Shown here: piece after piece, positions 8,650 through 19,441 of the stretch
Position numbering within the stretch: position 1 is the first letter of the stretch
Layout: each line of letters opens with the position of its first letter
From: Adiantum capillus-veneris
Taxonomy: Eukaryota; Streptophyta; Polypodiopsida; Polypodiales; Pteridaceae
Direction of reading: 5' to 3'
NCBI GenBank assembly: GCA_014529385.2
Contig: CM043953.1
Location: forward strand, 89,934,342 to 89,998,341
DNA length: 64,000 bases
Made by a program: the position numbers and the translations under genes
The notes under the pieces: model-generated
The model's input: only the letters and a program-made list of their open reading frames with translations
What the model was told of the DNA's origin: nothing
Database searches by the model: none

Positions 8650-9840
8650 GAAGACGGAGGGCTAAACGCTCTCCATCACCTCCAAAATGGAGAAGACCAT
8701 CGCACCGTTCTCGACACCATAGTTCAAAGAGGGATGATAAAAATCAAGAGAAGAAAAAGGCGAGAAACAGGAAACCCTCTTCTCCATCTTCTTCATCCTC
8801 TTCCTCTTATGAAAGTGATGGTGAAGACGACGAAGATCAAGACAAGAAAAAGGCGAGAAAGAGGTCACCTCTTCTCCACCTTCCTCAAATTCTTCACCTT
8901 CTGAAGAAAGTGATGGTGCAACCTTTGAACCAGCAAAGAGAAGAGGCCATAGGAAATCCTATGCCACGTGGAAGAGGTTGTCCAAGCTCAAGAAGTTCAA
9001 AGAGGGAGGGAAGAGAATCTCTTTCCTTACCTATGATGGCACCTTTGGTGCTACGGACAAAGTCTTCGCCTTTATCCGACAATTTGATGCGGCGTTCGGA
9101 GATGAGGGATTCATAGAGTCCTCTAAGCTACGCCATGTAGCTGTGCACTTTCAAAAGTCCGCCAGGCAATGGTGGTCTAGCCTATGAGCCAACGGTGAAG
9201 CTCCGCGAACATGGAAAGCTTTAAGAGCTTCCATTATGAAGCAATTTTTGGCCACCGATGCCAAAGACAAAGTAGTCACCGAATGGAGAAGCTTAAAGCT
9301 CTCTCCCTATGAATCCATCCACAAATATGTAGACAAGTTTTGGGACCTACAACTCAAAGCCACTGTCTTCAAAAAGTTGGATTTTGGAGAGCAAAAGCAA
9401 CAATTTTGTGTGGGCATAACCAAAGAAATGGCGGAGTATGTCAACTTCCAAAGGCCACGTACCATATCGGCGGGAATACACCATAATATGGTGGCCTCTC
9501 GAATCAATTTCCAAACGGGGGCTAAAGAAATAATAAGCCCACAAAAAACAAGGGTTCCAACGAGCCTAAGGGGAAGGACAATGTCCAAAAGTCTCCTAAG
9601 GGCAACTCCAACAAAGCTAAAGAGAAGGGAGTTTACAAAGGTAAAAACAAACTCTCTCCTGAAGAGCTTGAGCGTTGTCGCAAGGATAACAGGTGTTTCA
9701 AGTGCGGTGAACAAGGGCATGCGTACCGCGCTTGTCTCCAAAAGAACAACCGCCAAGATCCTCCTAGAGCTACCTTGGTTGAAATCCAAGAGGAGGAGAC
9801 TCACCAAATTCACCACAAAGGATCTCCTCTATGCCATGCT
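8650..9840 (+). pseudogene. Element A gag, remaining part with CCHC knuckle
   Basis: A low-complexity Arg/Ser/Lys/Asp stretch (8650-8870) leads into a retrotransposon gag domain: FLTYDGTFGATDKVFAFIRQ, then SARQWWSSL at about 9165-9187. An in-frame TGA follows at 9185-9187, and the same frame continues with NGEAPRTWKALR and IHKYVDKFWDLQ up to about 9530. A frame change is then needed to read the knuckle CFKCGEQGHAYRAC at about 9693-9735. Capsid and nucleocapsid functions are lost because of at least one stop and two frameshifts. The start at 8650 is only where coding character begins. Confidence 0.75.
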
Positions 9841-11109
9841 TGGGGAAAGATAAGAGAACATGATGCTTTTATTCTCTTTGACCTTGGTTCTACTCACAAT
9901 TTTATATCTATAGAGTTGGCCACCAAGCTAGGCATACAAGCCTACGAGATGGGAGATGTCCTACCCGCAGACAGTGCTTTCAAGGGGCAAGAAGCTTCAG
10001 TCACTCCCTTAATCGGGAAATTGAGGCTTCATGTCCAAAGCTATGTGGACAAAGAGGACTTCTTTATCTATCCTCTCAAGCATGAGGATGTAATCGTAGG
10101 GGCACCATGGTTTGATCGCCTGGCTGCCAATGTTAAATTCCCTGAAAGGAGAATCTCCTTTAAGTTCAGTGAAAAAGACATGTATATAGATGCTAAGGAA
10201 ATGGGTAACACTATCCACATTGTAAATACACCAGCTTTCAACAAGTCAATAAAGAGCTCTATTTCCGTGTACACGATTTTTGTTAAAGATTCTCAAAATG
10301 AACCTAATGCTTTAGCAAAAGAAAATAAAAGAAACCAAAAGGAATTAGAGTTATCCAATTTTCTCAAGGGGTTTCAAGATGTTTTTATTGACGACATCCC
10401 TTGTGAGCTACCTCCTAAACGAGGTAATGATGACCATGAAATTGAACTTCTTCCAGGAAGTTCACCGCCTAACAAACCTCCTTATAGAGTTTCTCAAGCT
10501 CAACAAGAGGAGATTATGTGGCAAGTGCATGAGTTAGTTGAGAAGGGCATGGCTAGGCCTAGCTCATCTCCATTTTGCTCACCTGTGCTATTAGTGCAAA
10601 AGAAAGACGGCACATATCGTATGTGTGTCGACTATAGAGCACTAAATAGGATCACTATCAAGAATAGGTTTCCCATTCCACGGGTAGAAGACCTATTTGA
10701 TAAGCTACAAGGATCGACCTACTTCAGTAGGATTGACCTAAAAAGTGGCTATCATCAAATAAGGATAATTGATCAAGACATTGTAAAGACCGCATTTTGC
10801 ACCACATTTGGTCTTTACGAATACATTGTCATGCCTTTTGGCTTGACCAATGCACCAGCCACATTCAACAGCTTGATGGAGAAGCTGTTCAGGCCTCATC
10901 GAACCTTCACTGGAATGTTCTTTGATGATATTATCATCTACTCTAATTCATTAGGCGAACACAAGCAACACCTCCAGATAATATTTCAAGTTTTAAGAGA
11001 GAATAAACTTTATGTTAATCGAAAGAAAAGTGAGTTTTTCTTGCAAGAGATTCAGTATTTAGGTCACTTATCTCTCAAGATGGCATCCAAATGGATCCAT
11101 CAAAGTTAG
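9775..11109 (+). pseudogene. Element A pol: protease and reverse transcriptase
   Basis: Open for 444 codons. The retropepsin-like region (residues about 20-130) has FDLGSTHNFIS where D-S/T-G-A is expected, so the catalytic triad is altered. The RT (residues about 245-430) has CVDYRALN, RIDLKSGYHQIRI, MPFGLTNAPATF and FFDDIIIYS, whose paired aspartates are the catalytic pair. The frame ends after QYLGHL when a one-base shift moves coding to the frame starting near 11091. This makes DNA from the element RNA in the virus-like particle. Intact over the RT itself but separated from RNase H. Confidence 0.85.
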
Positions 11110-11825
11110 AGGTAATAAAAGGATGGCTTAAACCAAAGAATCTTCATGAACTAAGAAGCTTTATAGGTATGTGTGCATACTATAGACGCTTCATAGAAAA
11201 GTTCTCACGAATTGTGGGACCATTACATGACCTAACAGAGAAAAACGTTAGGTATACATGGTCTGCTAAGGAGAACAATGCTTTCAAAAAGCTTATCTCT
11301 CAACCTGTGCTTACACTACCGAATCTCTCAAAACCATTTGAGGTCCAATGTGACGCTTGTGGTCGTTGCCTTGGAGCTGTTTTGCTTCAAGAAGGGCACG
11401 CCATAGGCTATGAAAGTCGAAGGCTTGACCCTGTTGAGCAAGATCTAGTCATATATGAAAAGGAACTCCTTGCAGTTCTACATGCGTTAGACTCATGGAA
11501 GCTCTATTTATTGGGGACTCCTTTCATTCTACGAACGGATCACCAAAGTCTTAAGTACTTCATGACGCAGACCAAGCTCTCTGACAAACAAATGAGGTGG
11601 AAAAATTTCCTTTCACAATTTCATTTTCATATTGCTCACATTGCTGGTAAGCATAATCAAGTAGCTGATGCACTCTCAAGACGGCCGAGAGTGAATGCGA
11701 TTTCCATAGTAACTCACAATGATCTATCTTCAATGATAGATGAGTATGCTATTGATCCCGATTGCATTAGGGAAGAAAGAAGAACCATTTACTATACAAG
11801 ATGGTTATCTTCTCTTTGGCAATAG
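11091..11825 (+). pseudogene. Element A pol: RT thumb/connection, RNase H and start of integrase
   Basis: Continues RT in a shifted frame: IGMCAYYRRFIEKFS, then an RNase H domain with FEVQCDACG, ESRRLDPVEQ, YEKELLAVLHAL, LRTDHQSLKYF and the terminal HNQVADALSRRP. Several RNase H acidic residues are present. A second frameshift near 11780 moves the reading to the integrase frame. RNase H removes RNA from the RNA/DNA hybrid. Confidence 0.85.
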
Positions 11826-12600
11826 ACTATGCGTTACTAACTCACTACGTGAGAAAGTAATGTATGAATCTCATGCTCCCCCTTATGCAGGGCATAGAGG
11901 GATTCGGTCTACCTTAAAGGGAATTGAAACATATTTCTATTGGCCTACCATGAAAGTAAACATACAAGAGTATGTTTCTACATGTGTGGTATGCCAAAAG
12001 ACAAAATTTGATAGAGGGAAGCAACCTGGATTGCTTCAACCCTTGCCAATCCCTAATTCACCATGGGAGAGCATATCCATGGATTTTATCTTTGGATTGT
12101 TCAAGTCTATCTATGGGAATACGAGAATATGGATGATAGTAGACAGGTTCAGTAAAAAAGCTCATTTTATACCTGTCAAAAAGACTATCAAAGCCCATCA
12201 AATGGAAACCCTCTTCATTTCACAAATTTTCAAGTACCATGGCTTGCCAATGTCCATAGTGTCGGATAGTGCAATTAATGAGATGGCCTATCAACTCACG
12301 TTGCCCAATCATTGGCTCATACACAATGCTTTCCATGTGAGCCTATTGAAGCCTTACAAAGGAGAGCCACCTCAAGAACCAACTACTGAAGACCCACCGG
12401 AGATTGAGGACCAAGAGGAGGTGCTGTAGCCCGAGTCCATTCTCCGACATGAAGACAAGGTACCAAGAGGCGGTAAGACTATCCGACGATATCTTATTAA
12501 GTTTAAGAATTATCCTTTTGAAGATGCTAGATGGATGCAAGGCATACAATTAAAGGATAACCTAAACCTTGTCAATGCTTACAATGCTTCCCAAGAGTAA
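11740..12600 (+). pseudogene. Element A integrase with deleted core, plus chromodomain remnant
   Basis: The HHCC zinc region is visible (H...H, CVVCQKTK), then the core begins with SMDFIFGLFKS and VDRFSKKAHFIPV, and reaches MSIVSDSA at about 12270. The sequence then jumps to MAYQLTLPNHW...FHVSLLKPY, which in homologs lies some 150-200 residues further on. The deletion removes the glutamate of the DD(35)E triad, so this integrase cannot work. After an in-frame TAG at 12427-12429 the same frame continues to TAA 12598-12600 with YLIKFKNYPFEDARWM, typical of a retrotransposon chromodomain that targets chromatin. Confidence 0.85.
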
Positions 12601-12955
12601 GCAAATGTACAAAATGTTAAAAATGAACAAAGTTTTTGTCTTATAAGAATCTCTTTTTCTTTATTGTCCACAAAAATGAAGTAGTATGCATGCTTAGATC
12701 AAGTTTGCGGAGACGACGTCTCCCAAACACCAAGTAGAGCTTGTCACTCTACTATGGAAGATTGATAGGACTAATGTGCAGACATGCTTGCGACAGCCTA
12801 AGGTTCTCAAGCGCCAAATGGACTAGTCATCCATTGTGGAATGATGTCGTAGGGTAACATAGGGATCCTCTACCCGCTAAGAAAAGGACTAATGAATATG
12901 CTTTATCTTCTCTACCCCATAGTCGAGGACGACTATGATTTCAAGAGAGAGGTAA
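12601..12955 (+). other. Element A 3' untranslated region with polypurine tract
   Basis: Non-coding sequence between the pol stop and the 3' LTR. The purine run AAGAGAGAGG (12943-12952), three bases before the LTR, is the likely plus-strand primer. Confidence 0.65.
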
Positions 12956-14549
12956 TGTCATAATAATCAATATCTAATTCTCCTAAATGATTTTCTCATG
13001 TTAAACTGGTCATTTAATATGGGGAAGTGCCAGGGGAGAAAAAGCTAGAATATTGGTTAAGCTAGCAGACCGGCCACAGTAGGGATCTAAAGGAGGGAAA
13101 ATAGGGATCCAAAGGTGGGGCCATCTGCAAAAGATCCATGTGAAACAATGGGCTAAAAAGACCCTAAGGTTCAGCCCATTAAGACTTCCAAAATGCTAAG
13201 GTTCCAAAATTCAAAGGTTGTGTCCAAAGGTCAACCATGGGGGGAATTGGATGCTTTGTGTGTGTCCCAAAAGTCTTTACAATCCCTACATAGGAGGGGG
13301 CGAGGCTTGGGAGTAGGAGATGAGAGAGAAACTCACATACACACACACACACAAGCTCCCTTTACACAAAGGGAATGAGGGACACATGTTAGCTCCCTAG
13401 CCCAGATGCCCACAAGGTGTACCCAATTCCTATTGGATGGCCTTGGAGGTGGACCAATGAGAATTAGGCTAGCGTAAATCTAGTTTAATTAATTTAAAAA
13501 CACTTAATAAAAGAACCAATGAGAATTAATCTCTCTAGAAGACTATTGGACAGTCTCTCAAGGGGTCCAATGATCATTCAACAGCCCAATGGCTTGCCCG
13601 ATTCCTATTGGCGAGGAGGCAAAGGGGTCCAATGAGAGTTTAGTTGCATTTATTAATTACATTAAGCTCTCACAAAAGGGGAAAGGGGGACACATGTCAG
13701 AAGGCTATCACTTATACTGCTTAATTATCATTGGCTAGCCCTAGGGAGGCCCAATGAGAGTGGAGCATGAGCAAATAGCAAGAGGGGTCGACCAAGAGAG
13801 AGAGAGGGGGCTGATTTTTGCAAGGCATTATCACACACACACTCACACAATCTCATGTGTGAAGTAAAGAAGACTCTGTCTCCTTCTCAAGATTTAATGG
13901 AAAGCTTACCACCTACTCCAAGCTTGTGAGAAGGGAGGCCTACACCAACAACTGTTGGCTTTGTGATGCAAATCCAACCAAGAGCCAAGCTTCAATGCAT
14001 GCTCATCTCCTCTACCATGCTAATTACTAAGCTAAGCTATGATAATATGAGTGATTATGTGAGGAGATGTACATCTTTCTCGTAGGAATACTCCTTCTTC
14101 CTCTCAATCTACTCTCATACCCCGCTAGCTCTCACCATCTTCGAAGGTGTGTGAGGTCTTGGGTATGAGACCGGAGATGATTGATGTTGTGTTTGATAAG
14201 TGTTTTGCTTAGTGCATGAAGCTTTCATCTTCATTGCACTAGCTAGTCTTGAAGGAACACAAAGAATTGTATGGTACAATGTCTCTCTTGATGGGAGAAA
14301 CCATAATGCAAAGATTTTTGGAGGGGGGACCGGCTCCATGCAAATCCGGTCCTAAACTGTTGTCAATAGCTTAATTTCTCTCTCTTTTGAAAGTATTGTT
14401 CATGCTATCTAACTAGGTGTTATGCTTTTTGTTGCTCTCTCCACCCAAGCCCTCTTATAATTATCATTAGGAATCTATTCTAATGAAATGTCCACTATGT
14501 TCATGCTAATTTCCGTTACACACAAGTTTTTAGGCCATTAAATGTTACA
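12956..14549 (+). repeat. Element A 3' LTR, complete
   Basis: Begins TGTCATAATAATC and ends AATGTTACA. The first 945 bp match 6148-7151 and the last 650 bp match the inverted block 7950-8587, proving that both belong to one LTR. Confidence 0.92.
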
Positions 14550-14554
14550 GAGAG
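14550..14554. repeat. Target-site duplication of element A, right copy
   Basis: GAGAG directly after the LTR end, equal to 6143-6147. Confidence 0.75.
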
Positions 14555-14594
14555 ACTCAATGAGAGAAATAGAATTACTTATTGCATTACATTA

Positions 14595-15345
14595 GAATTG
14601 TAATGTTACGATCAATTGATCACTTGGACGTTGAATCTAGGTGCAGCCAACACAAAACGATGGCTACACTTACAACCTTAACATATATATGTGTGTACAT
14701 ATATATCTGACTATACATGTATGTAGACACTAAGTACGGGAGCATAGCAGCTGAAGGTGAGACGCTTCCTCTTGGGTATTGTCCTTTTTTAATCGTGGCG
14801 TTCCGGTCATTGATCCACTCATGCATGGATTACTTCAATGTACCTTTGGTTTTACCACATTGAGATTGCGATGATATCTAAAGAGGTGCAGTTGACCTTT
14901 GGCACTACTAGCCTCTACTTAGGTCTACTAGTATGTATATGTATCTACATGTTTGTGTGCTAATATATATATCCTCTGGGAGAGAATTGTAATGTTACGA
15001 TCAATTGATCACTTAGACGTTGAATCTAGGTGTAGCCAACACAAAATGATGGATACATTTACAACCATAACATATATATGTGTGTACATATATATTTATT
15101 TATGCATGTATGTAAGTACTAAGTACGGGAGCATAGCATTCGAAGGTTAAACGCTTCCTCTTGGATATAGTCCTTTTTTAATTGCGGCGTTGTGGTCATT
15201 GATCCACTCATGCATGGATTACCGCAACGTACCTCTGGTTTTACCACGGTTGAGACTGCAATGATATCTAAAGAGGTGCAATTGACCTTTGGCACTACTA
15301 GCCTCTGCTTAGGTCTACTAGTATGTATATGTATCTACCTAATAT
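14595..15345. repeat. Tandem duplication, two copies of a 389-bp unit
   Basis: Unit 1 starts GAATTGTAATGTTACG at 14595 and unit 2 starts with the same bases at 14984. Similarity runs to about 15345 (CTAGTATGTATATGTATC), with roughly 5-8% scattered differences. Each copy includes alternating TATATATGTGTGTACATATATA stretches that could form hairpins. No coding potential is seen. Confidence 0.88.
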
Positions 15346-15417
15346 ACTTGTGTACATATTTATAGATGAGCGAGTAGGGTAGAAAGCTTAATCTTATATT
15401 GCTCTTTGTAATGTAGA

Positions 15418-17003
15418 TGTCAGATGAGACCTACTGGTGAGGAGCAGCCAGCTGGCTCTTCTTTTGGTTGGTTCACATTTCAGGTGGGCTCCCACCCGGG
15501 GTGGACATCACCTCCAATGGACCCGGGTCTTGAGTTGGTGAGAACAAGCAAAGAAATAAATAATGTTTCTACGTAGTTAACCATAAACCATGAGTGTCAT
15601 AGGTTTTTTTTTGTTATTTGCAGGCATGGACATCCTACACCTACCCTTCTCAGATTCCTCCACCGGTCGTAGATCCTGACTTACAGCGGGCTATCTCTTT
15701 ACAAGAGTAGTATCTCCGTTCGATGGAGGATTTGTCTGGCAGCTACACTCTGCAGAAGCTTGCGACCTACAGCATTTCTCCGCAAACTACACCATGGGGG
15801 AGTCATGGAGGGACTCCTTACCTACAGAGCCTCGCACCAATGGCACCTCCCTCTACTCTCCCTTCCTATCGTCCTACTCTTATTCCATCGCAGGGTCCTC
15901 CCCTTGCATCATAGGGTCCTACTACCATGGCATCACAGGGTCCTACGCCACTCCATTCCACTCCAGTTTCGCGAGAACATTGTCGACGAACTTCCTCTGG
16001 CAGCGCGCATGGACACTCGTCTCAAGGCAGCGAGCACCGTGAGAGACGAAGCGGCGGTTGATCTTGTGGTTTCACATGTTTTGGTAGTCGCGGGGGAACG
16101 GAGTCCCCACTTTTAGAGCGTGCCGCCCCAGATGCAGAGGATGAGGATACTGACGCACCCGTATCAGGCACGTATGGGTGCTACTAAAGGGTGAAATATG
16201 GTGGGGAGGTGGATTGCGGCACAACACAGGGCAGGGCATTTCGATGCCATCTACAAATTCTTATATATTCAACGTATAAGAATTGTTTCATATAGTTTAG
16301 AGACCAACTGTCCGATCATGCACGGTACATTGAGGATGCTCTGTTAGCTAGATTTCCAAAAGGCCCCGATCAACGTTTTTGACAACACTGGTTGGAGGGC
16401 TACATCATTTTTAAAAAACAAGCAGACTAGTGTGTGGCGCGTAGCAGCCAACCAGGTCAGAGATACAAACATGAGTTACCGTGGTGGCAACATGGCAGAT
16501 GCGGAGTGGGAGTGGGTAATTCAAGAGAAGAGCCATCAAGCTGCAAACAACGGACTCATCATACAGACAACAACGCGAGGCCCGCGCAAGACAAACTCCC
16601 ACACACTATGGCTCAGGAGGCAAGGGAGCTTAGAAGGATAAATATGTAAGATTATTTGAATTATAACATCAATCGGTGATTATAAAGATTGTAGTTGATG
16701 ATTTGGTATTGTTATTGCTAACTTAGGAAAATGTCACTCTCTCTCGACCAATCAGAGAGATGGTCAAGTATCGGGAGCGACATACAGAACTTGATACTTG
16801 GCGATGGTTGTTCGAAAACAACCACATCTCTTGCAAGCAATTCAACGTGGCGGTTGGACCACTACAAGCGGTAAGTTTAAACAAGTAATTTTATATCAAT
16901 TGTTTTGAGTTGTGGATAATTGTTTAATTTGGTTTGGGTCTATGTAGAGTCAAATTGATCCAACATACGTGCCTCCGGACGACGACGAGATAGAGGAGGA
17001 TTA
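15418..17003 (+). pseudogene. Unidentified spliced gene, decayed; possibly transposon-encoded
   Basis: I do not recognise the product. Coding-like pieces joined by GT-AG signals are visible. One exon, about 15428-15537, contains MRPTGEEQPAGSS and ends at a GTGAGA donor. A Pro/Ser/Thr-rich exon, about 15624-16120, follows TTATTTGCAG and has two internal stops. A piece with YIEDALLARFPKGPDQRF lies near 16320. A clean exon at 16729-16870 carries IREMVKYRERHTELDTWRWL and ends at GTAAGT. The last exon, 16948-17003, reads SQIDPTYVPPDDDEIEED then stop. The layout and the adjacent GCGG-rich hairpins and CACTA-like terminus would suit a CACTA transposon accessory gene, but no transposase motif is visible. 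Exon limits are estimates. Confidence 0.4.
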
Positions 17004-17225
17004 GATAGAAAAATGTTTTGTCAAAACTATGTTTTGTCAAAACTTTCGTAAAGTCCCAATGTGGCACAATGTATATACAACTATTTACTTTTTATTGTAA
17101 CTTCTTTAAATAGTTGATCTTCTACATTTTTAATTGTCAAGGTAAAGTAAATTGAATTTCAGTTCTTTGGTATTTTTTATACTCTTCTAAAAAATAATTG
17201 ATGTTTCATTGTTTTATGGAGGTCA

Positions 17226-17291
17226 AAAATAAAGGTGCTCATTTGGGCCATCCAAATTTGGGTGGCCCAAATGAGCACCTTTATTTTTGAA
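17226..17291. repeat. Near-perfect palindrome, 25-bp arms
   Basis: AAAATAAAGGTGCTCATTTG plus GGCCA at the left is matched by the exact reverse complement on the right, with a 12-bp centre that is itself nearly palindromic (CCAAATTTGG). It would fold into a very stable hairpin. It could be a foldback element or abutting transposon termini. Confidence 0.9.
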
Positions 17292-17299
17292 TTTGCATG

Positions 17300-17393
17300 T
17301 AGCGGCAATAAGCGCGGTAATAGTAGCGGCAAAGGTCGCGGTAATAGCAGCGGGTATATTGCCGCGACTATTACCGCACTTATTGCTAAGAAA
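17300..17393. repeat. Second inverted repeat, GCGGCAATA-rich
   Basis: Left arm about 17300-17331 (GCGGCAATAAGCGCGGTAAT and on) pairs with right arm about 17362-17393 with about three mismatches in 32. The GCGG(T/C)AATA motif also occurs several times in both orientations up to 17425. Repeated short motifs next to a terminus are typical of CACTA subterminal regions. Confidence 0.8.
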
Positions 17394-17454
17394 CCACTAC
17401 CACGTTCATAGCCGCAGTTATTGCCGCCCCCACAAATTTTTCTCTCTCCTTTTT

Positions 17455-17507
17455 CCTTTGTTTTTACGGGGCAATGTTAGTGGTTATAAAAAACTCCTCT
17501 TATAGTG
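17455..17507 (-). other. Candidate CACTA transposon terminus
   Basis: On the minus strand the sequence starts CACTATAAGAGGAGTTTTTT at 17507 and is followed inward by the GCGG-rich subterminal repeats. CACTA elements begin with CACTA and have such repeats. The opposite end was not found in the window, and no target duplication could be confirmed. Confidence 0.35.
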
Positions 17508-17514
17508 TAGCACA

Positions 17515-18610
17515 TCATGATCACAAGAAGGTTGCCCATTACTTTGTCTATGCTCATCACCTTCGTTCACTTCATAATAGCTTTCTGGACTATCACCCAC
17601 CTCTTCAACAACCTCTATCAATTGCATAGCTCCCTGGCCTCATCTATTTCTTGATAGACTTCACAACCCATTAGCACCTTGGAATTTGTAGCACCTACTA
17701 TCTTCTTCACATGCTAAATATCATAAACATCATACCTTGAAGATGTTGACTTTGTCTCCCAAATACCATCAGTTTTCCAAAGTGCTGCTAGAACTTGACA
17801 AGCTTGTAGCTTCCTCTTCAAAATTTGTCAATTTTGGCTCTTCCATCACCTCCCTCATGGCCTATTTTGGACCACCTACTTTCTCTTCAAAATGTTTCAC
17901 CATTTTCTTACTCAAATACTCTTGGACAAACACACTAGGAGGGACACTAAACAAGCGCTCCTACAACTTTTGAGGTCTCATAGGTACATGTGATAGCTTC
18001 TCTACTCCACCATCACCCTTACTAGCTTGTTTCAAATATCAGCATACAAAAAAACATTACCTTTGGGAGCCCTTCTATCTCCCTTGGACTAGGTACGCAA
18101 ACAGCCTCCGCATGCTGCAACAAACCCATCACAATTTTATTCTTCACTTTGCAAATTTTTACCTTGGAAACTTTGATAGCTTCATCATATCTCTTTGGAT
18201 CCTCATCCTCCACTTTCTTTCGGACTAGCGGATGTAGACAAGCTAGAAACCTCTCCAGCTTGATGAATTCCACCATGCTTCAAACCTATCAACAAAGACA
18301 CTAAAATATTCTCAGGCATCCTGATATATGCCTTTGATCCTTGTATCTTCTTCCGCAGTCGACACAACTTTTTTAAACCTGTGAAGAAACTAGTCCCAAA
18401 CACCAATCCAACTCTTTTTGCTTACAGCTTCTAACCCATAGAACTAGGTGTTTGCTTTACCTCGCAACACCAACGAAGTCATTTGCATATTTTCTTCATC
18501 AATACACATCCGCAATGTCAGCATAAACAATTCAAAATCTGCAAGCCACTTGTTCGCATCTTCATCATCATCAAAACTTGGACCAATGTCCTGCCTCATT
18601 TTTACTCAGG
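17515..18610 (-). pseudogene. Degenerate gag-like relic of an LTR retrotransposon
   Basis: Read leftwards from about 18600, short coding-like runs in changing frames give MRQDIGPSFDDDEDANKWLA, then a tract like RGKANTxFYGLEAVSK (compare the QAxxWFxxL motif of gag), then DRFEAWWNSS and LERFLACLHPLVRKKV followed by DPKRYDEAIK. This order matches the retrotransposon gag capsid domain. At least four frame changes or stops occur. Below 18000 only weak coding character remains, down to the CACTA-like end at 17507. Family level and element boundaries are uncertain. Confidence 0.45.
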
Positions 18611-18614
18611 AACA

Positions 18615-19363
18615 CATCATCGGGGAGCAATCGGGGTGCTCCTTAGTGCGGGCACCAAAAGATGGAGAGGTGGAATGGGGGAACACACCCAACACACAAG
18701 ACAATGCCTCTCTATAGCTCACGGAATTCACAACACCCCTATCCTCTCACAAACATCTTCAAAAGATGCAATTGCAATAGTGGACCACAACCTACACACT
18801 TCCCAATATTCACACACACTCTTCAAGACCACATCACAACTCACACCCCCCACCACAATCTGTATCCACTCTTACACACACACACAATCGGTCAAATCTC
18901 ACTTTCTTACACCAAAAACTTCCAATCCAAGGGGGCACACACATCCACACTACCAGAACTGAGAGAAGGGGGGAAGGGAAAATGACACAAATGGGCAACA
19001 GTGGCTTGATTATGCTTCAAGAGATCACTTACAAAGCATCTCGGGCCATCACCATGGACATTTTTATGACAAAAGCTCAAAGGGTTTGATAGGTGCACTC
19101 CTCTGCCAAAAAACTTTCTCTGTAGGCTTCTAAATGGATAAAACAGTCCTTCAAATGATTTTAAAAAACCCTTCTATAAAGGGGTTTCTTCAACCTTAGA
19201 AACTACTACCCAATTGGCCCATTTGGCACCTCAATTTGGGAAATTTTGGAAGGGTGTGTCCCCTCTCACTTGCTCTCTCCAACTTCTTGTCTTTGCTTTG
19301 AGTGGGGGGGGGCACTAGAAATGTCACTTGTTCCCCATGCATTTTTCAATTCTTTTAATTTTC

Positions 19364-19441
<78 letters not shown>

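Larger units (their letters stand above)
6148..14549 (+). mobile_element. Element A: chromodomain-type Ty3/gypsy LTR retrotransposon, defective
   Basis: 8.4 kb, bounded by TGT...ACA and GAGAG duplications. The 3' LTR (1594 bp) is intact. The 5' LTR is in two pieces because 7152 to about 8587 is inverted. Order once the inversion is taken into account: LTR, iMet-type primer site, gag with one CCHC knuckle, protease, RT, RNase H, integrase, chromodomain remnant, polypurine tract, LTR. The chromodomain after integrase places it among chromoviruses. It is dead: in-frame stops and frameshifts in gag, a protease active site changed to DLGS, a frameshift between RT and RNase H, and an integrase-core deletion. 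Confidence 0.9.
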
